A DNA stretch of 64,000 nt, from contig JAEWVR010000036.1 in NCBI GenBank assembly GCA_023459055.1, forward strand, positions 15,344 through 79,343, given 5' to 3'. The translations under genes and the position numbers were made by a program. Origin of the DNA: Fibrobacterota bacterium (lineage in GTDB: Bacteria; Fibrobacterota; Chitinivibrionia; Chitinivibrionales; Chitinispirillaceae). Below, piece by piece: positions 26,698 to 34,481 of this stretch. Positions within the stretch are counted from its first letter, which is position 1. Each line of letters opens with the position of its first letter. The notes below the pieces were generated by a model. It was not told the origin of the DNA. It made no database searches and saw only the letters and a program-made list of their open reading frames with translations.

Positions 26698-27746
26698 AAC
26701 ATTCTAAAACCGTTGCGATTACAGGAATCGGTATCGTGATGCCATCAGTGCAGTCTTACGGCGATTGTCGTGAAGATGTTCTTAAAAAATGCAAACATAA
26801 AAGAACTGTTGATTCGATACCGTTGCCGCAGGGTCAGAATGCACGTGAACTGCGGCGACTATCTAAGCTTGTCAAGCTCACCGTGAGTGCTGCGGATCAG
26901 GCGCTGATGATGTCCGGTGCTGATAGATCGAAAATGGCTGCAGGTGTTGCCTTGACTCACGGATCAACATCATTTTTAGCCGAATTTCATGATCTGCTTT
27001 TTGAATACGGTGCTGATAGTGCAAGTCCCTCTGCATTTTCCAATGGGGTTACCAATGCTCCGCTTTCCACTATTTCGACACTGTACAAATTGACAAGTGG
27101 CGGCATTACCTTTACCGGTCTGGAATCATCCGGAATTGATCTGTTAAATCAGGCGGCAGAAGCTGTAGGTTGTAATGAATATGCTTCATATCTTGCCGGA
27201 TCTGCCGAGGAGTATTCACCGATTACCGAAAAGATTTATCAGGCTAAAGGCTGGTATAACGGGATTACTCCACCTTACCTGCCATCATGTAGCTGTAACG
27301 AGTACGGTTTATCACTAAGTGAGGGTAGTGCATTTGTAGTATTTGAAAAGATGACAGAAGATAGTATGGCGCGGGCTATTGCAACATATACATCTCATGA
27401 ATCAGGATGGTCTGCTATAAAAAAAGATTTAGTAATTTCAGGTGCATCCGGTGGTCCTCAGGATAGTTTCGAACTTGAGACGATAAAGATAAATTTTGAC
27501 AACGGAATAAAGGACGTCGCATTTACGTCAACGGTATTTGGTAATTGCTTTGCGTTAAATGGAGTACTATCGGTTATTCTTGCATGTAAATGTATTCAGG
27601 AAAACAGAAATGTTGTACCGGGCGTACAACTTCATCCGTCAATAGCAGCTCACCGGATACAATGTGACAGAGTAAAGAATGTTCTGGTAACATCGGCATC
27701 AAGGGATGGTCAGGAGTCGCAATGTATTATTTCAGCTCCTGAATAA
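26694..27746 (+). CDS. Non-catalytic ketosynthase-like protein (chain-length-factor/KS-beta type)
   Basis: About 350 residues with the thiolase/KS fold: AITGIGIVMPS at the start, SPSAFSNGVTNAPLS, SLSEGSAFVVFEK and SGASGGPQDSFE. The triad is gone. At the active-site Cys position the sequence reads TGLESSG (E144), the HGTAT segment reads GASGGPQ, and the second His region reads FGNCFALNG. This pattern, next to a complete KS, matches KS-beta/chain-length factors of type II polyketide and aryl-polyene systems, which dimerise with the KS and set chain length. The ATG at 26694 follows GGAGG and overlaps the KS stop by ATGA. Confidence 0.75.
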   Translation: MKHSKTVAITGIGIVMPSVQSYGDCREDVLKKCKHKRTVDSIPLPQGQNARELRRLSKLVKLTVSAADQALMMSGADRSKMAAGVALTHGSTSFLAEFHDLLFEYGADSASPSAFSNGVTNAPLSTISTLYKLTSGGITFTGLESSGIDLLNQAAEAVGCNEYASYLAGSAEEYSPITEKIYQAKGWYNGITPPYLPSCSCNEYGLSLSEGSAFVVFEKMTEDSMARAIATYTSHESGWSAIKKDLVISGASGGPQDSFELETIKINFDNGIKDVAFTSTVFGNCFALNGVLSVILACKCIQENRNVVPGVQLHPSIAAHRIQCDRVKNVLVTSASRDGQESQCIISAPE

Positions 27747-27803
27747 TTGATAGTACATGCAGTATCTCATGAATGGTTTAATACTTTGATAATGGAGACG
27801 GGA

Positions 27804-28550
27804 ATGAAGTGTTGTAACGGTATGATGATTTTATTGGTTTCTGTAACAATTGTTTATGCACAGTTTCGTCAGATACCGGTTGTGCAACCGAAAATCATTA
27901 AACGTATCAATCATGACCAGAATGCTTTTACCCAGGGTCTTGAAATGTACAATGGGAGACTTATTGAAAGTACCGGTTTATATGGAAAATCATCACTGCG
28001 GATGCTTGACACAAATGGTGTTATTCTCAAAAAGGTGTCTGTTGACAGCGTGTTTGCTGAAGGGTGCACGGTTTTTAAAGGAAAATTGTTTCAATTGACC
28101 TGGAAGGAATCAATCTGTTTTGTCTACTCACCATTGGATTTTAAACTGAAAAAGAAAATTAGCTATTCAGGCGAGGGGTGGGGGCTTGCACATGATAAAA
28201 CATCGATATACATGAGTAACGGTTCCGATACCATATATGTTCGTGATTCTTCATTTGCGGTGAAACGTAAACTTCAGATACGGCTGAATGGACAACCACT
28301 ACGCAATCTTAATGAGCTCGAATACGCAAACGGTAAACTGTACGCAAATATCTGGTATGAAAACACAATCGCAGAGATTGATCTGAATAATGGTACGGTG
28401 ACTCGACTGATTGATTGTTCAGGAATTGTTGCAGTTGAAAAACCGGTATCTCAGGAGTGCGTGCTTAATGGTATTGCATACCGTGATATGGATTCGTTGT
28501 TTTATATCACGGGAAAGAACTGGGCGCATATATATCTTGTTAAGTTTTAA
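27804..28550 (+). CDS. Exported glutaminyl-peptide cyclotransferase (PF05096-type beta-propeller)
   Basis: Forms N-terminal pyroglutamate from Gln. A signal peptide (MILLVSVTIVYA) precedes a five-bladed propeller: FTQGLEMYNGRLIESTGLYG, FAEGCTVF, LTWKE, GEGWGLAHD, MSNGSDTI, LNELEYANGKLYANIW, and ending NGIAY with ITGKNW. About 249 residues. GGAG at 27794-27797 is 6 nt before the ATG at 27804. It follows the ketosynthase-like gene by 57 bp on the same strand, possibly as the operon's last gene. It would act in the periplasm. Confidence 0.88.
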   Translation: MKCCNGMMILLVSVTIVYAQFRQIPVVQPKIIKRINHDQNAFTQGLEMYNGRLIESTGLYGKSSLRMLDTNGVILKKVSVDSVFAEGCTVFKGKLFQLTWKESICFVYSPLDFKLKKKISYSGEGWGLAHDKTSIYMSNGSDTIYVRDSSFAVKRKLQIRLNGQPLRNLNELEYANGKLYANIWYENTIAEIDLNNGTVTRLIDCSGIVAVEKPVSQECVLNGIAYRDMDSLFYITGKNWAHIYLVKF

Positions 28551-28583
28551 AATGATTTTTCATGTAAAGAATTTTTAATCAGA

Positions 28584-29897
28584 TTAAACAAGAGGAAACC
28601 GTCCGGCGAGGTAAAGTGGATATGAATGCATCTGTGCCTGCTCATTAATTTCGAGGTTTCTTGCGCTGAAGCGGACCCGGCAGGGAGTTCTGTATTTTGA
28701 TGCAAAAACATTCAGACTTTTTAACTTCCCACTTTGTCCGGCTTTTACTTCAATAGGATAAACCTGACCATCAATCTCGCGTAAAAATTCAATTTCGGAT
28801 GTATTATTGGCGTAGCAATAAAGTGGCATACTTGTCGCGCACGTAAATTCCTGGGAAACAAAATTCTCACAAAAAGCACCTTTGAATGTTGCAAACAGAT
28901 CTGATGGTGTTATGAACGATTGTATCGGTATGTGTGCAAGCGCTCCTAATAATCCGGTATCAAAAAGATATAATTTAAACCTGTTTTCTTCTGTAAATGC
29001 TGAAAAAGGAATTTCCCCGGAATTAGTGATCATCACTTTGTTTGCAAGTCCTGCACCTGTTAACCAATCGATGGCATTTTTAAAACTGGAAAACCTGCTT
29101 TTTGCAGCTACAACTGATGGTTTGAATTTTTTATTTTCTTTTGCAAGATGTGATGGAATTGACTCGAATATCGAAACAATCTCCTGTGCATGGACAGAGT
29201 GGGAGTATTTTGAGAAGTCGCTGATAAATGATGTGAGCAGATCTTGTTGTAATGACCGGACTTGCTCGAATGCACTTAATGGATTGTCAAGATGTGCACA
29301 GTAGGTTTTTACTGCTTCCGGCATCCCGCCTACAACATAATATTCCCTAAGGCGTTCCATCAATACATTATGAATGATCTCAGGAATCGAAATATCTTTA
29401 GTTATTGTACTCCAGGCATTGTATGCACGAGGATCCCGTTCAAGTAAAAATTCTCCAAATGACAATGGCCATAAATTAAGAAATGTTACTTTTCCGACAG
29501 GAAATGGTTCCTTTGAATGTACAACTCCAAGTAATGATCCGGCACAGCATACTGCAAGTTTTGGCATCTGTTCGTAAAAAAACTTCAAACTCGTCAATGC
29601 TCTGGGACAATCCTGAATTTCATCAAGTATAAGAAGATCGGTATCCTGTTCAAATCTGGTCGCAAGATGAAACTCAAGTTTAGCGATAATTGATTCAGGA
29701 CTAAGGTTCTCTTCAAAAATTGAACGTGCTTTTTTGTCAAGCTGAAAATTAAGATAATGCGACTTTCTGAATTCATTAATTCCAAATAATTGAAGAAGAA
29801 ATGTCTTTCCAGTCTGACGGGTTCCTCTTAAAACCAATGGCTTACGAACAGAATCATTTTTCCATACAAGAAGTTCTGAATAAAGTGATCGTTGCAT
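28584..29897 (-). CDS. AAA-family ATPase with DUF4143 (AAA_14)
   Basis: 437 residues. Walker A GTRQTGKT (25-32), Walker B LLILDEIQDC, sensor-like CCAGSLLG, and the C-terminal DUF4143 nuclease-like region with EIEFLREIDGQVYPIEVKAGQ, an E-x-K core resembling restriction-endonuclease folds. These proteins are widespread in bacteria and archaea and often vary strongly between strains; their cellular role is unresolved. Monocistronic, with a 33-bp tandem repeat in the upstream region. Confidence 0.88.
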   Translation of the reverse strand: MQRSLYSELLVWKNDSVRKPLVLRGTRQTGKTFLLQLFGINEFRKSHYLNFQLDKKARSIFEENLSPESIIAKLEFHLATRFEQDTDLLILDEIQDCPRALTSLKFFYEQMPKLAVCCAGSLLGVVHSKEPFPVGKVTFLNLWPLSFGEFLLERDPRAYNAWSTITKDISIPEIIHNVLMERLREYYVVGGMPEAVKTYCAHLDNPLSAFEQVRSLQQDLLTSFISDFSKYSHSVHAQEIVSIFESIPSHLAKENKKFKPSVVAAKSRFSSFKNAIDWLTGAGLANKVMITNSGEIPFSAFTEENRFKLYLFDTGLLGALAHIPIQSFITPSDLFATFKGAFCENFVSQEFTCATSMPLYCYANNTSEIEFLREIDGQVYPIEVKAGQSGKLKSLNVFASKYRTPCRVRFSARNLEINEQAQMHSYPLYLAGRFPLV

Positions 29898-29971
29898 ACA
29901 GTTTTACACCTTAATTATCATAAAACAACGGACACAAATATAACCAATATACAATTAGTTACATCGATTGT

Positions 29972-30074
29972 GCAAATATTCCTATGAAAAAATGCAGAAT
30001 GAATGCAAATATTCCTATGAAAAAATGTAGAATGTATACAAATATTCCTATGAAAAATTGTAAAAATACCTATG
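29972..30074. repeat. 33-bp tandem repeat, about 3.1 copies
   Basis: Copies begin at 29972, 30005 and 30038, each opening with CAAATATTCCTATGAAAAA after one variable base; the third is shortened, and a partial ACCTATG follows at 30068. It lies 75 bp upstream of the DUF4143 ATPase start (minus strand), in its promoter region. The minus-strand reading frame through it is open but repetitive and not a credible gene. Confidence 0.9.
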
Positions 30075-30121
30075 TTTTTCTTTAGTGAATTTGCGATAAA
30101 AAACCAGACAGCTGGCATACT

Positions 30122-30135
30122 CTACTTGCTACTCT
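30122..30135. repeat. Short heptamer repeat (CTACTTG, two units)
   Basis: CTACTTG then CTACTCT, directly after the larB stop region. Same unit as at 11597 and 18630. Confidence 0.6.
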
Positions 30136-30140
30136 GTTCA

Positions 30141-30902
30141 TCACAACCCGACTCTGTTAATCGCAACAGCAGCGCATGCAGCGCCAAACCCGTTGTCGAT
30201 ATTGACTACGGTCATTCCTGACGCGCAGGAATTGAGCATCGCAAACATCGGGACCAGGCCGTTTAAATGGGAACCATATCCGACACTTGTCGGAACGGCA
30301 ATGACAGGGCAGGAAACAAATCCCCCGATTACTGATGGTAGCGCACCTTCCATGCCTGCGATAACAATAATCACTGGTGCCTTCTGAAGCAGTTCTTTAT
30401 ATGCAAACAGGCGATGAATACCGCTGACACCGACATCAGACAATACATTGCACGGATGCCCGATTATTTCAATGGTCCGTTGTGCCTCACGTGCAACACT
30501 CAGGTCTGCAGTGCCGGCTGCACAAATAAGAATTTCCCCATGTACCTTATCTGCTATGTTCCATGATGATGACTTGTGCCAGAAAACTTTTCCTAGCTCG
30601 TCAATTTCAACGGATGGAATCTCCTTCTGCACGGCGTCAAAAACGTCGCTGTTTGCTCTTGTTCCGTAAACCGTCGCACCATGTTCGATCTGAGCTTTCG
30701 CAATCGCAACGACCTGATCCGGAGTCTTGCTTTGACAGAAGATTACTTCAGGATACCCTTTGCGTAGTGCCCGGTGATGATCAATCTTGGCAAACCCCAG
30801 ATCCTGAAATGGGAGGTCTTTTAAATGTCCAAGCGCATCATCAATAGAAATACTCTTGTTGTAAAGTTTTTCAAGAATTGCCTTAAGATTGCTGTTATCC
30901 AT
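30141..30902 (-). CDS. larB: LarB, nickel-pincer cofactor biosynthesis carboxylase/hydrolase
   Basis: AIRC/PurE-like protein of 253 residues. Diagnostic stretches are FAKIDHHRALRKGYPEVIFCQSKT, YGTRANS, ICAAGTADLSVAREA, VSGIHRLFAY, VIAGMEGALPSVIGGF and PTSVGYGSHLNGL. LarB carboxylates nicotinic acid adenine dinucleotide and cleaves it to make the precursor of the nickel-pincer cofactor of lactate racemase-type enzymes. Its ATG overlaps the upstream dus stop (TAATG). No larC, larE or larA is in the window. Confidence 0.9.
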   Translation of the reverse strand: MDNSNLKAILEKLYNKSISIDDALGHLKDLPFQDLGFAKIDHHRALRKGYPEVIFCQSKTPDQVVAIAKAQIEHGATVYGTRANSDVFDAVQKEIPSVEIDELGKVFWHKSSSWNIADKVHGEILICAAGTADLSVAREAQRTIEIIGHPCNVLSDVGVSGIHRLFAYKELLQKAPVIIVIAGMEGALPSVIGGFVSCPVIAVPTSVGYGSHLNGLVPMFAMLNSCASGMTVVNIDNGFGAACAAVAINRVGL

Positions 30903-31879
30903 TACAGCCCCCCATGGTCATAATTGTTTTTTTGATGCTGTACTGCAATAAGGTTTTTTATCGAATTGTAAATGTCCTGATACGTATCGGCCCTGAAAAT
31001 ATGGTTCCTGTGTACCGTCGCCTCTGAAACTCCCTTTATATACCATGCACAATGTTTTTTCATCTCTCTGGTGGCATGGCTTTCACTGAAAAAAGATTTG
31101 AACAGCTCAAGGTGTTCAAGGGCAAGTGTTAATCTGTCAATTATTAATGTTTCCGTTGTTGGCTTATTGTCAAGCATCGCCCTGATCTGCTCAAAAATCC
31201 ACGGATTACCATACGTTCCACGCCCGATCATCACAGAATCACACCCGGTTTCATTAAACATCCTGATTGCATCTTCTGCATGAACAATATCACCATTGCC
31301 GATAACCGGAATGGAAACAGACTGTTTTACAGCAGCGATCCGGTCCCAGAAGGAGTGCCCGGTAAACATCATGGTCTGTGACCGGGGATGAACCGTAATT
31401 GCTGCGACACCGCACTGCTCTGCTGCTTTTGCAAAATCTGTATCAACCCATTCATATTTGTTCCAGCCTGATCGAATCTTGACTGTAATCGGTATTGTTG
31501 TTGACGAAACAAGCGTTTTAAGAATCGTTTCAAAGAGCGGACGGTCTTTGAGCAGTGATGCCCCCCCGTTTTTGCTGACTACCTTTGAGACAGGACACCC
31601 GCTGTTTAAATCTATAAAATCGGGTTTGATCGTTTCAGAAATCTGCACAGCCGCTCTTGCGAGATGATCCGGATTTGAACCGAAAAGCTGTATACCAATC
31701 GGCCGCTCCATCTCAATAAATCGCATAATCTCTGAAGTATTTTTTGATTTATAGAAGAGTCCCTCAGCACTTACCATCTCAGACACAACAATGTCTGCGC
31801 CTTTTTTTTTGCATATCTGCCTGAATACAGAATCTGTTACACCTGCCATGGGTGCAAGAATTAATTTTTTATTAAACAT
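30902..31879 (-). CDS. tRNA-dihydrouridine synthase (DusB-like)
   Basis: FMN-dependent enzyme reducing specific tRNA uridines. Motifs: LILAPMAGVTDSVFRQICKKKGA, GIQLFGSNPDHLARAA, the catalytic Cys in FIDLNSGCPVSKVVSKNGGASLL, VKIRSGW, ITVHPRSQTMMFTG, PVIGNGDI and MIGRGTYGNPWIF. 325 residues, normal for DusB. Translation is coupled to larB by TAATG; the functional link is unclear. Upstream is a 378-bp intergenic region shared with a divergent PAC2 gene. Confidence 0.9.
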   Translation of the reverse strand: MFNKKLILAPMAGVTDSVFRQICKKKGADIVVSEMVSAEGLFYKSKNTSEIMRFIEMERPIGIQLFGSNPDHLARAAVQISETIKPDFIDLNSGCPVSKVVSKNGGASLLKDRPLFETILKTLVSSTTIPITVKIRSGWNKYEWVDTDFAKAAEQCGVAAITVHPRSQTMMFTGHSFWDRIAAVKQSVSIPVIGNGDIVHAEDAIRMFNETGCDSVMIGRGTYGNPWIFEQIRAMLDNKPTTETLIIDRLTLALEHLELFKSFFSESHATREMKKHCAWYIKGVSEATVHRNHIFRADTYQDIYNSIKNLIAVQHQKNNYDHGGL

Positions 31880-32257
31880 GGGCTTAAAATAGATTATTTA
31901 ACCGTTTATCACCATTAAAACATATTTCCTGAAAAAAATAATGTAAAGTATTTGCAATATTTTACGGGATTACGGGTAAGGCAGGGCTTAGGTGCAATAA
32001 CGCTTATGTTGATAATGCTGTCTGGCAGTATGGGTACTGTCTTCGCTTACTGATAATTTTTTTCTTTGTGTGGAATGCACTTGAATTATTGCTTGTTGTC
32101 TGATACTGACTGAGTGATAAAAAATGGTAAGAGCATAAATTAATCTCTTACTAATAGACAAATTAGCGACAATAAATCTATACTTAAATACGGTAATGTA
32201 AATAGAATACTTCATATAGCCATTTTGGTGTTGTGGGGGCAAGATTTATGAGGATTT
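31880..32257. other. Divergent intergenic region without a gene
   Basis: Separates dus (minus) from the PAC2-family gene (plus) and should contain both promoters. A minus-strand frame at 31988-32242 has no ribosome-binding site or recognisable protein. I see no strong repeats or hairpins. Confidence 0.5.
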
Positions 32258-33190
32258 ATGATGAAAACTCTTGAAACGATTGAATTTAAAAATCCACCTA
32301 CAGTGCTTGCTGCATGGCCAGGGATGGGCAATGTTGGATTGATCACTGTCGACTATCTAAGGCGTAAGCTTGATGCACGGTTGTTTGCAGAGATTGATAT
32401 GAGTCCGTTTTTTATTCCGGATTCTATTGTTGTCAAAAACGGAATATCACAATTTCCTGAAATTCCGACAGCGGTTTTCTACTATACCAATAACCCGGAT
32501 CTTATCATTTTTGAGAGTAATGCTCAAATAAGCGGCAAAGAGGGGATAATGATTATCAAGACTATCCTTGATGTAATCATGCAGTATCCGGTACAGCACG
32601 TGTTTACATTTGCAGCATTTGCACAGCCGATGTCCTATGCTGATGATTCTCAGGTACTTGTCACATGCAATATTCCTGAGTTCCTTATTGATTTGCAGCA
32701 GCATGGACTTACACCAATGCCTGATGGATATATTGCCGGATTGAATGGTTTGCTTTTGGGGGTGGCTGCATCACGGCACATCGAATCTGCATGTATGCTC
32801 GGTACAATTCCGGGATATGCAGTCAATCTGAGTTATCCGAAAGCATCACTGCAGTTGATTCAGTCGATCAGCAAATTCCTTGACTTTAACGTAGACTTGT
32901 CAGAAATCAAGGAAAATATCGATAATATGTCGCAACAGTTATCGCTGATCGAAGAGCGTATCAGAGATTTTAGTTCAGGGGGTGCTGCAACACATGACGA
33001 TGAACAGTTACAGCAGGAGCTTGAGGACGTTGAACAGGAAAAGGTTCCTCAGTATGTTATGGAAAAGATCGAACGTATGTTTAATGATGCAAAAGCTGAT
33101 AAGACAATCGCAAGCGATTTAAAGAAGGAACTTGACAGGTGGAATCTCTTCGAGTTGTACGAGAACCGTTTTCTTGATCTATTCAAATAA
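32258..33190 (+). CDS. PAC2-family (proteasome-assembly-chaperone-like) protein
   Basis: 310 residues. The PAC2 fold is marked by PTVLAAWPGMGNVGLITVDYLRRKL, IPDSIVVKNGISQFPEIPTAVFY, DLIIFESNAQISG, YIAGLNGLLLGVAASR and CMLGTIPGYAVNLSYPKAS. The last about 100 residues form a charged, coiled-coil-prone tail with an acidic stretch. Archaeal and actinobacterial relatives are annotated PAC2 or DUF75; the function in bacteria without proteasomes is unknown. The ATG at 32261 has the better spacing to GAGG (32250-32253). Confidence 0.78.
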   Translation: MMKTLETIEFKNPPTVLAAWPGMGNVGLITVDYLRRKLDARLFAEIDMSPFFIPDSIVVKNGISQFPEIPTAVFYYTNNPDLIIFESNAQISGKEGIMIIKTILDVIMQYPVQHVFTFAAFAQPMSYADDSQVLVTCNIPEFLIDLQQHGLTPMPDGYIAGLNGLLLGVAASRHIESACMLGTIPGYAVNLSYPKASLQLIQSISKFLDFNVDLSEIKENIDNMSQQLSLIEERIRDFSSGGAATHDDEQLQQELEDVEQEKVPQYVMEKIERMFNDAKADKTIASDLKKELDRWNLFELYENRFLDLFK

Positions 33191-33252
33191 AAAATGTTGT
33201 TACAAATCCGGCATCATTGATGCAGAGTGCATTGTTGCGACTGGAGTCCATC

Positions 33253-33735
33253 ATGAATTCCTTATGTGTAAACTGTTGTTGTCTGTTACTTTTCTGTTGT
33301 TGTACACTATGGGGTGAGAACAGATCCGGTTCAAGTCGTCAGGATGCAGTCGATTACGTTAATAAAGCGGTTGATTTTGCAAAGAAACATGGTAACGATA
33401 GCCTGTTTACTGCAATTAACAAGGCAAATGATGAGTTTCTTCAGGATGGCGTATACGTTTTTGTATATGATACAAACGGCACTATAATTGCGCATCCTGT
33501 AAATTCTAAAATCGTTGGAAAAAACCTGCTTCATATTCCTGATATAGATGGAAAATTTTTCAGGCGTGAAATTGTCGAAAAGGCAATAAAACAGGATACT
33601 GCATGGGTTACATACAAATATAAGAACCCGGATAATGGTTACATTGAGAATAAGACAACGTATATACGCAGGGTCGGGGGGATTATTATCGCGTGTGGGA
33701 TTTATTTAGAGTCGTATGGAGCAAGTAGTAAGTAG
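33253..33735 (+). CDS. Exported single-Cache (sCache_2) sensor-domain protein
   Basis: About 160 residues. A Cys-rich signal peptide (CLLLFCCCTLWG) is followed by one small Cache domain: AVDYVNKAVDFAKKHGNDSLFTAI, GVYVFVYDTNGTIIAHPVN, IVGKNLLHIPDIDG and WVTYKYKNPDNGYIENKTTYI. No kinase or methyl-accepting domain is attached, so it would be a free periplasmic ligand-binding module. GGAG lies 6 nt before the ATG at 33253, favouring it over starts at 33217-33220. The end GASSK and the stop come from a heptamer repeat. Confidence 0.75.
   Translation: MNSLCVNCCCLLLFCCCTLWGENRSGSSRQDAVDYVNKAVDFAKKHGNDSLFTAINKANDEFLQDGVYVFVYDTNGTIIAHPVNSKIVGKNLLHIPDIDGKFFRREIVEKAIKQDTAWVTYKYKNPDNGYIENKTTYIRRVGGIIIACGIYLESYGASSK
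33721..33735. repeat. Short heptamer repeat at gene end
   Basis: GCAAGTA then GTAAGTA, the reverse complement of the CTACTTG family. It encodes the last residues and stop of the Cache protein. Confidence 0.6.
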
Positions 33736-33855
33736 AAGAAACAATAAACGACAGTTATTAATATTATATTCCGTTTCCCGGGAACATTGGCTTTAGAGTG
33801 TCTTTTGTCAAATTACCAAGGTATGTACAATAACCTGCGAATAAAATAATGGTGA

Positions 33856-34440
33856 TCATCGGTTACCAATCCACTGGGCGGCTTCAAAAAGTGTAGTACA
33901 GGTATAATCTGGCTTATAGGAACAATCAATATCCGGGATAGTTCGGCCAGGGGGTTCTGTATGCATTCCTGTCAATACCTGCACCGTTGTGCAACCCGCG
34001 CTATGACCTGCGATACAATCGGTGATACGGTCACCGATCATATAGCTTTTTGTTAAGTCAATAAAGTGCTTTTTTGCTGCCTCAAGAAGCATTCCCGGTT
34101 CCGGTTTTCTGCATGTACATCTGGTTCGGTACTTTTCAACCGTTGCTTCCGGGTGATGCGGGCAGAAGAAAAAATCATCAAGAGTGACCGATGTTTCCCG
34201 TTCAATTTTATTTTCTATTAATTTGTGAAGAGACCGTACTCCTTCTTCGCTTAAGAGTCCACGTGCCACAACCGGTTGATTACTGACAACGATCAGTTTG
34301 TATTGCATGAGCGCAAACATGACAAGTGCATTGCCGACATCCTGGAGCAGTTCGATCTCTTCCTCTTTTGTAATTAAACCATTATCTTTTATCAGGACTC
34401 CGTCTCTATCAAGAAATATAGCATTAGTCAGCGTTGTCAT
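33856..34440 (-). CDS. gmhB: D-glycero-D-manno-heptose 1,7-bisphosphate phosphatase-like HAD protein
   Basis: HAD-IIIA phosphatase: nucleophile/acid D11 and D13 in FLDRDGV, motif II VSNQPVVARG, a GmhB-type zinc loop (CPHHPEAT with CTCRKPEPG) and motif IV MIGDRITDC. 195 residues. It removes the C7 phosphate in ADP-heptose synthesis, which fits the three heptosyltransferase-type GT9 genes of this window. GGAG lies 8 nt before the ATG at 34440; the upstream TTG is not needed. Last gene of a minus-strand block with a kinase-like protein and an SDR. GmhB specificity against a related histidinol or glyceromanno-heptose 1-phosphate route is inferred. Confidence 0.8.
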   Translation of the reverse strand: MTTLTNAIFLDRDGVLIKDNGLITKEEEIELLQDVGNALVMFALMQYKLIVVSNQPVVARGLLSEEGVRSLHKLIENKIERETSVTLDDFFFCPHHPEATVEKYRTRCTCRKPEPGMLLEAAKKHFIDLTKSYMIGDRITDCIAGHSAGCTTVQVLTGMHTEPPGRTIPDIDCSYKPDYTCTTLFEAAQWIGNR

Positions 34441-34481
34441 TTGTTGATCTCCGTAATAATTTCGCAACCCATATGATATCC

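Noticed and set aside
29918..30118. Minus-strand repetitive frame and possible CRISPR-like array
   Set aside because: The 33-bp units are directly adjacent with no unique spacers and no cas genes are nearby; it is a simple tandem repeat.
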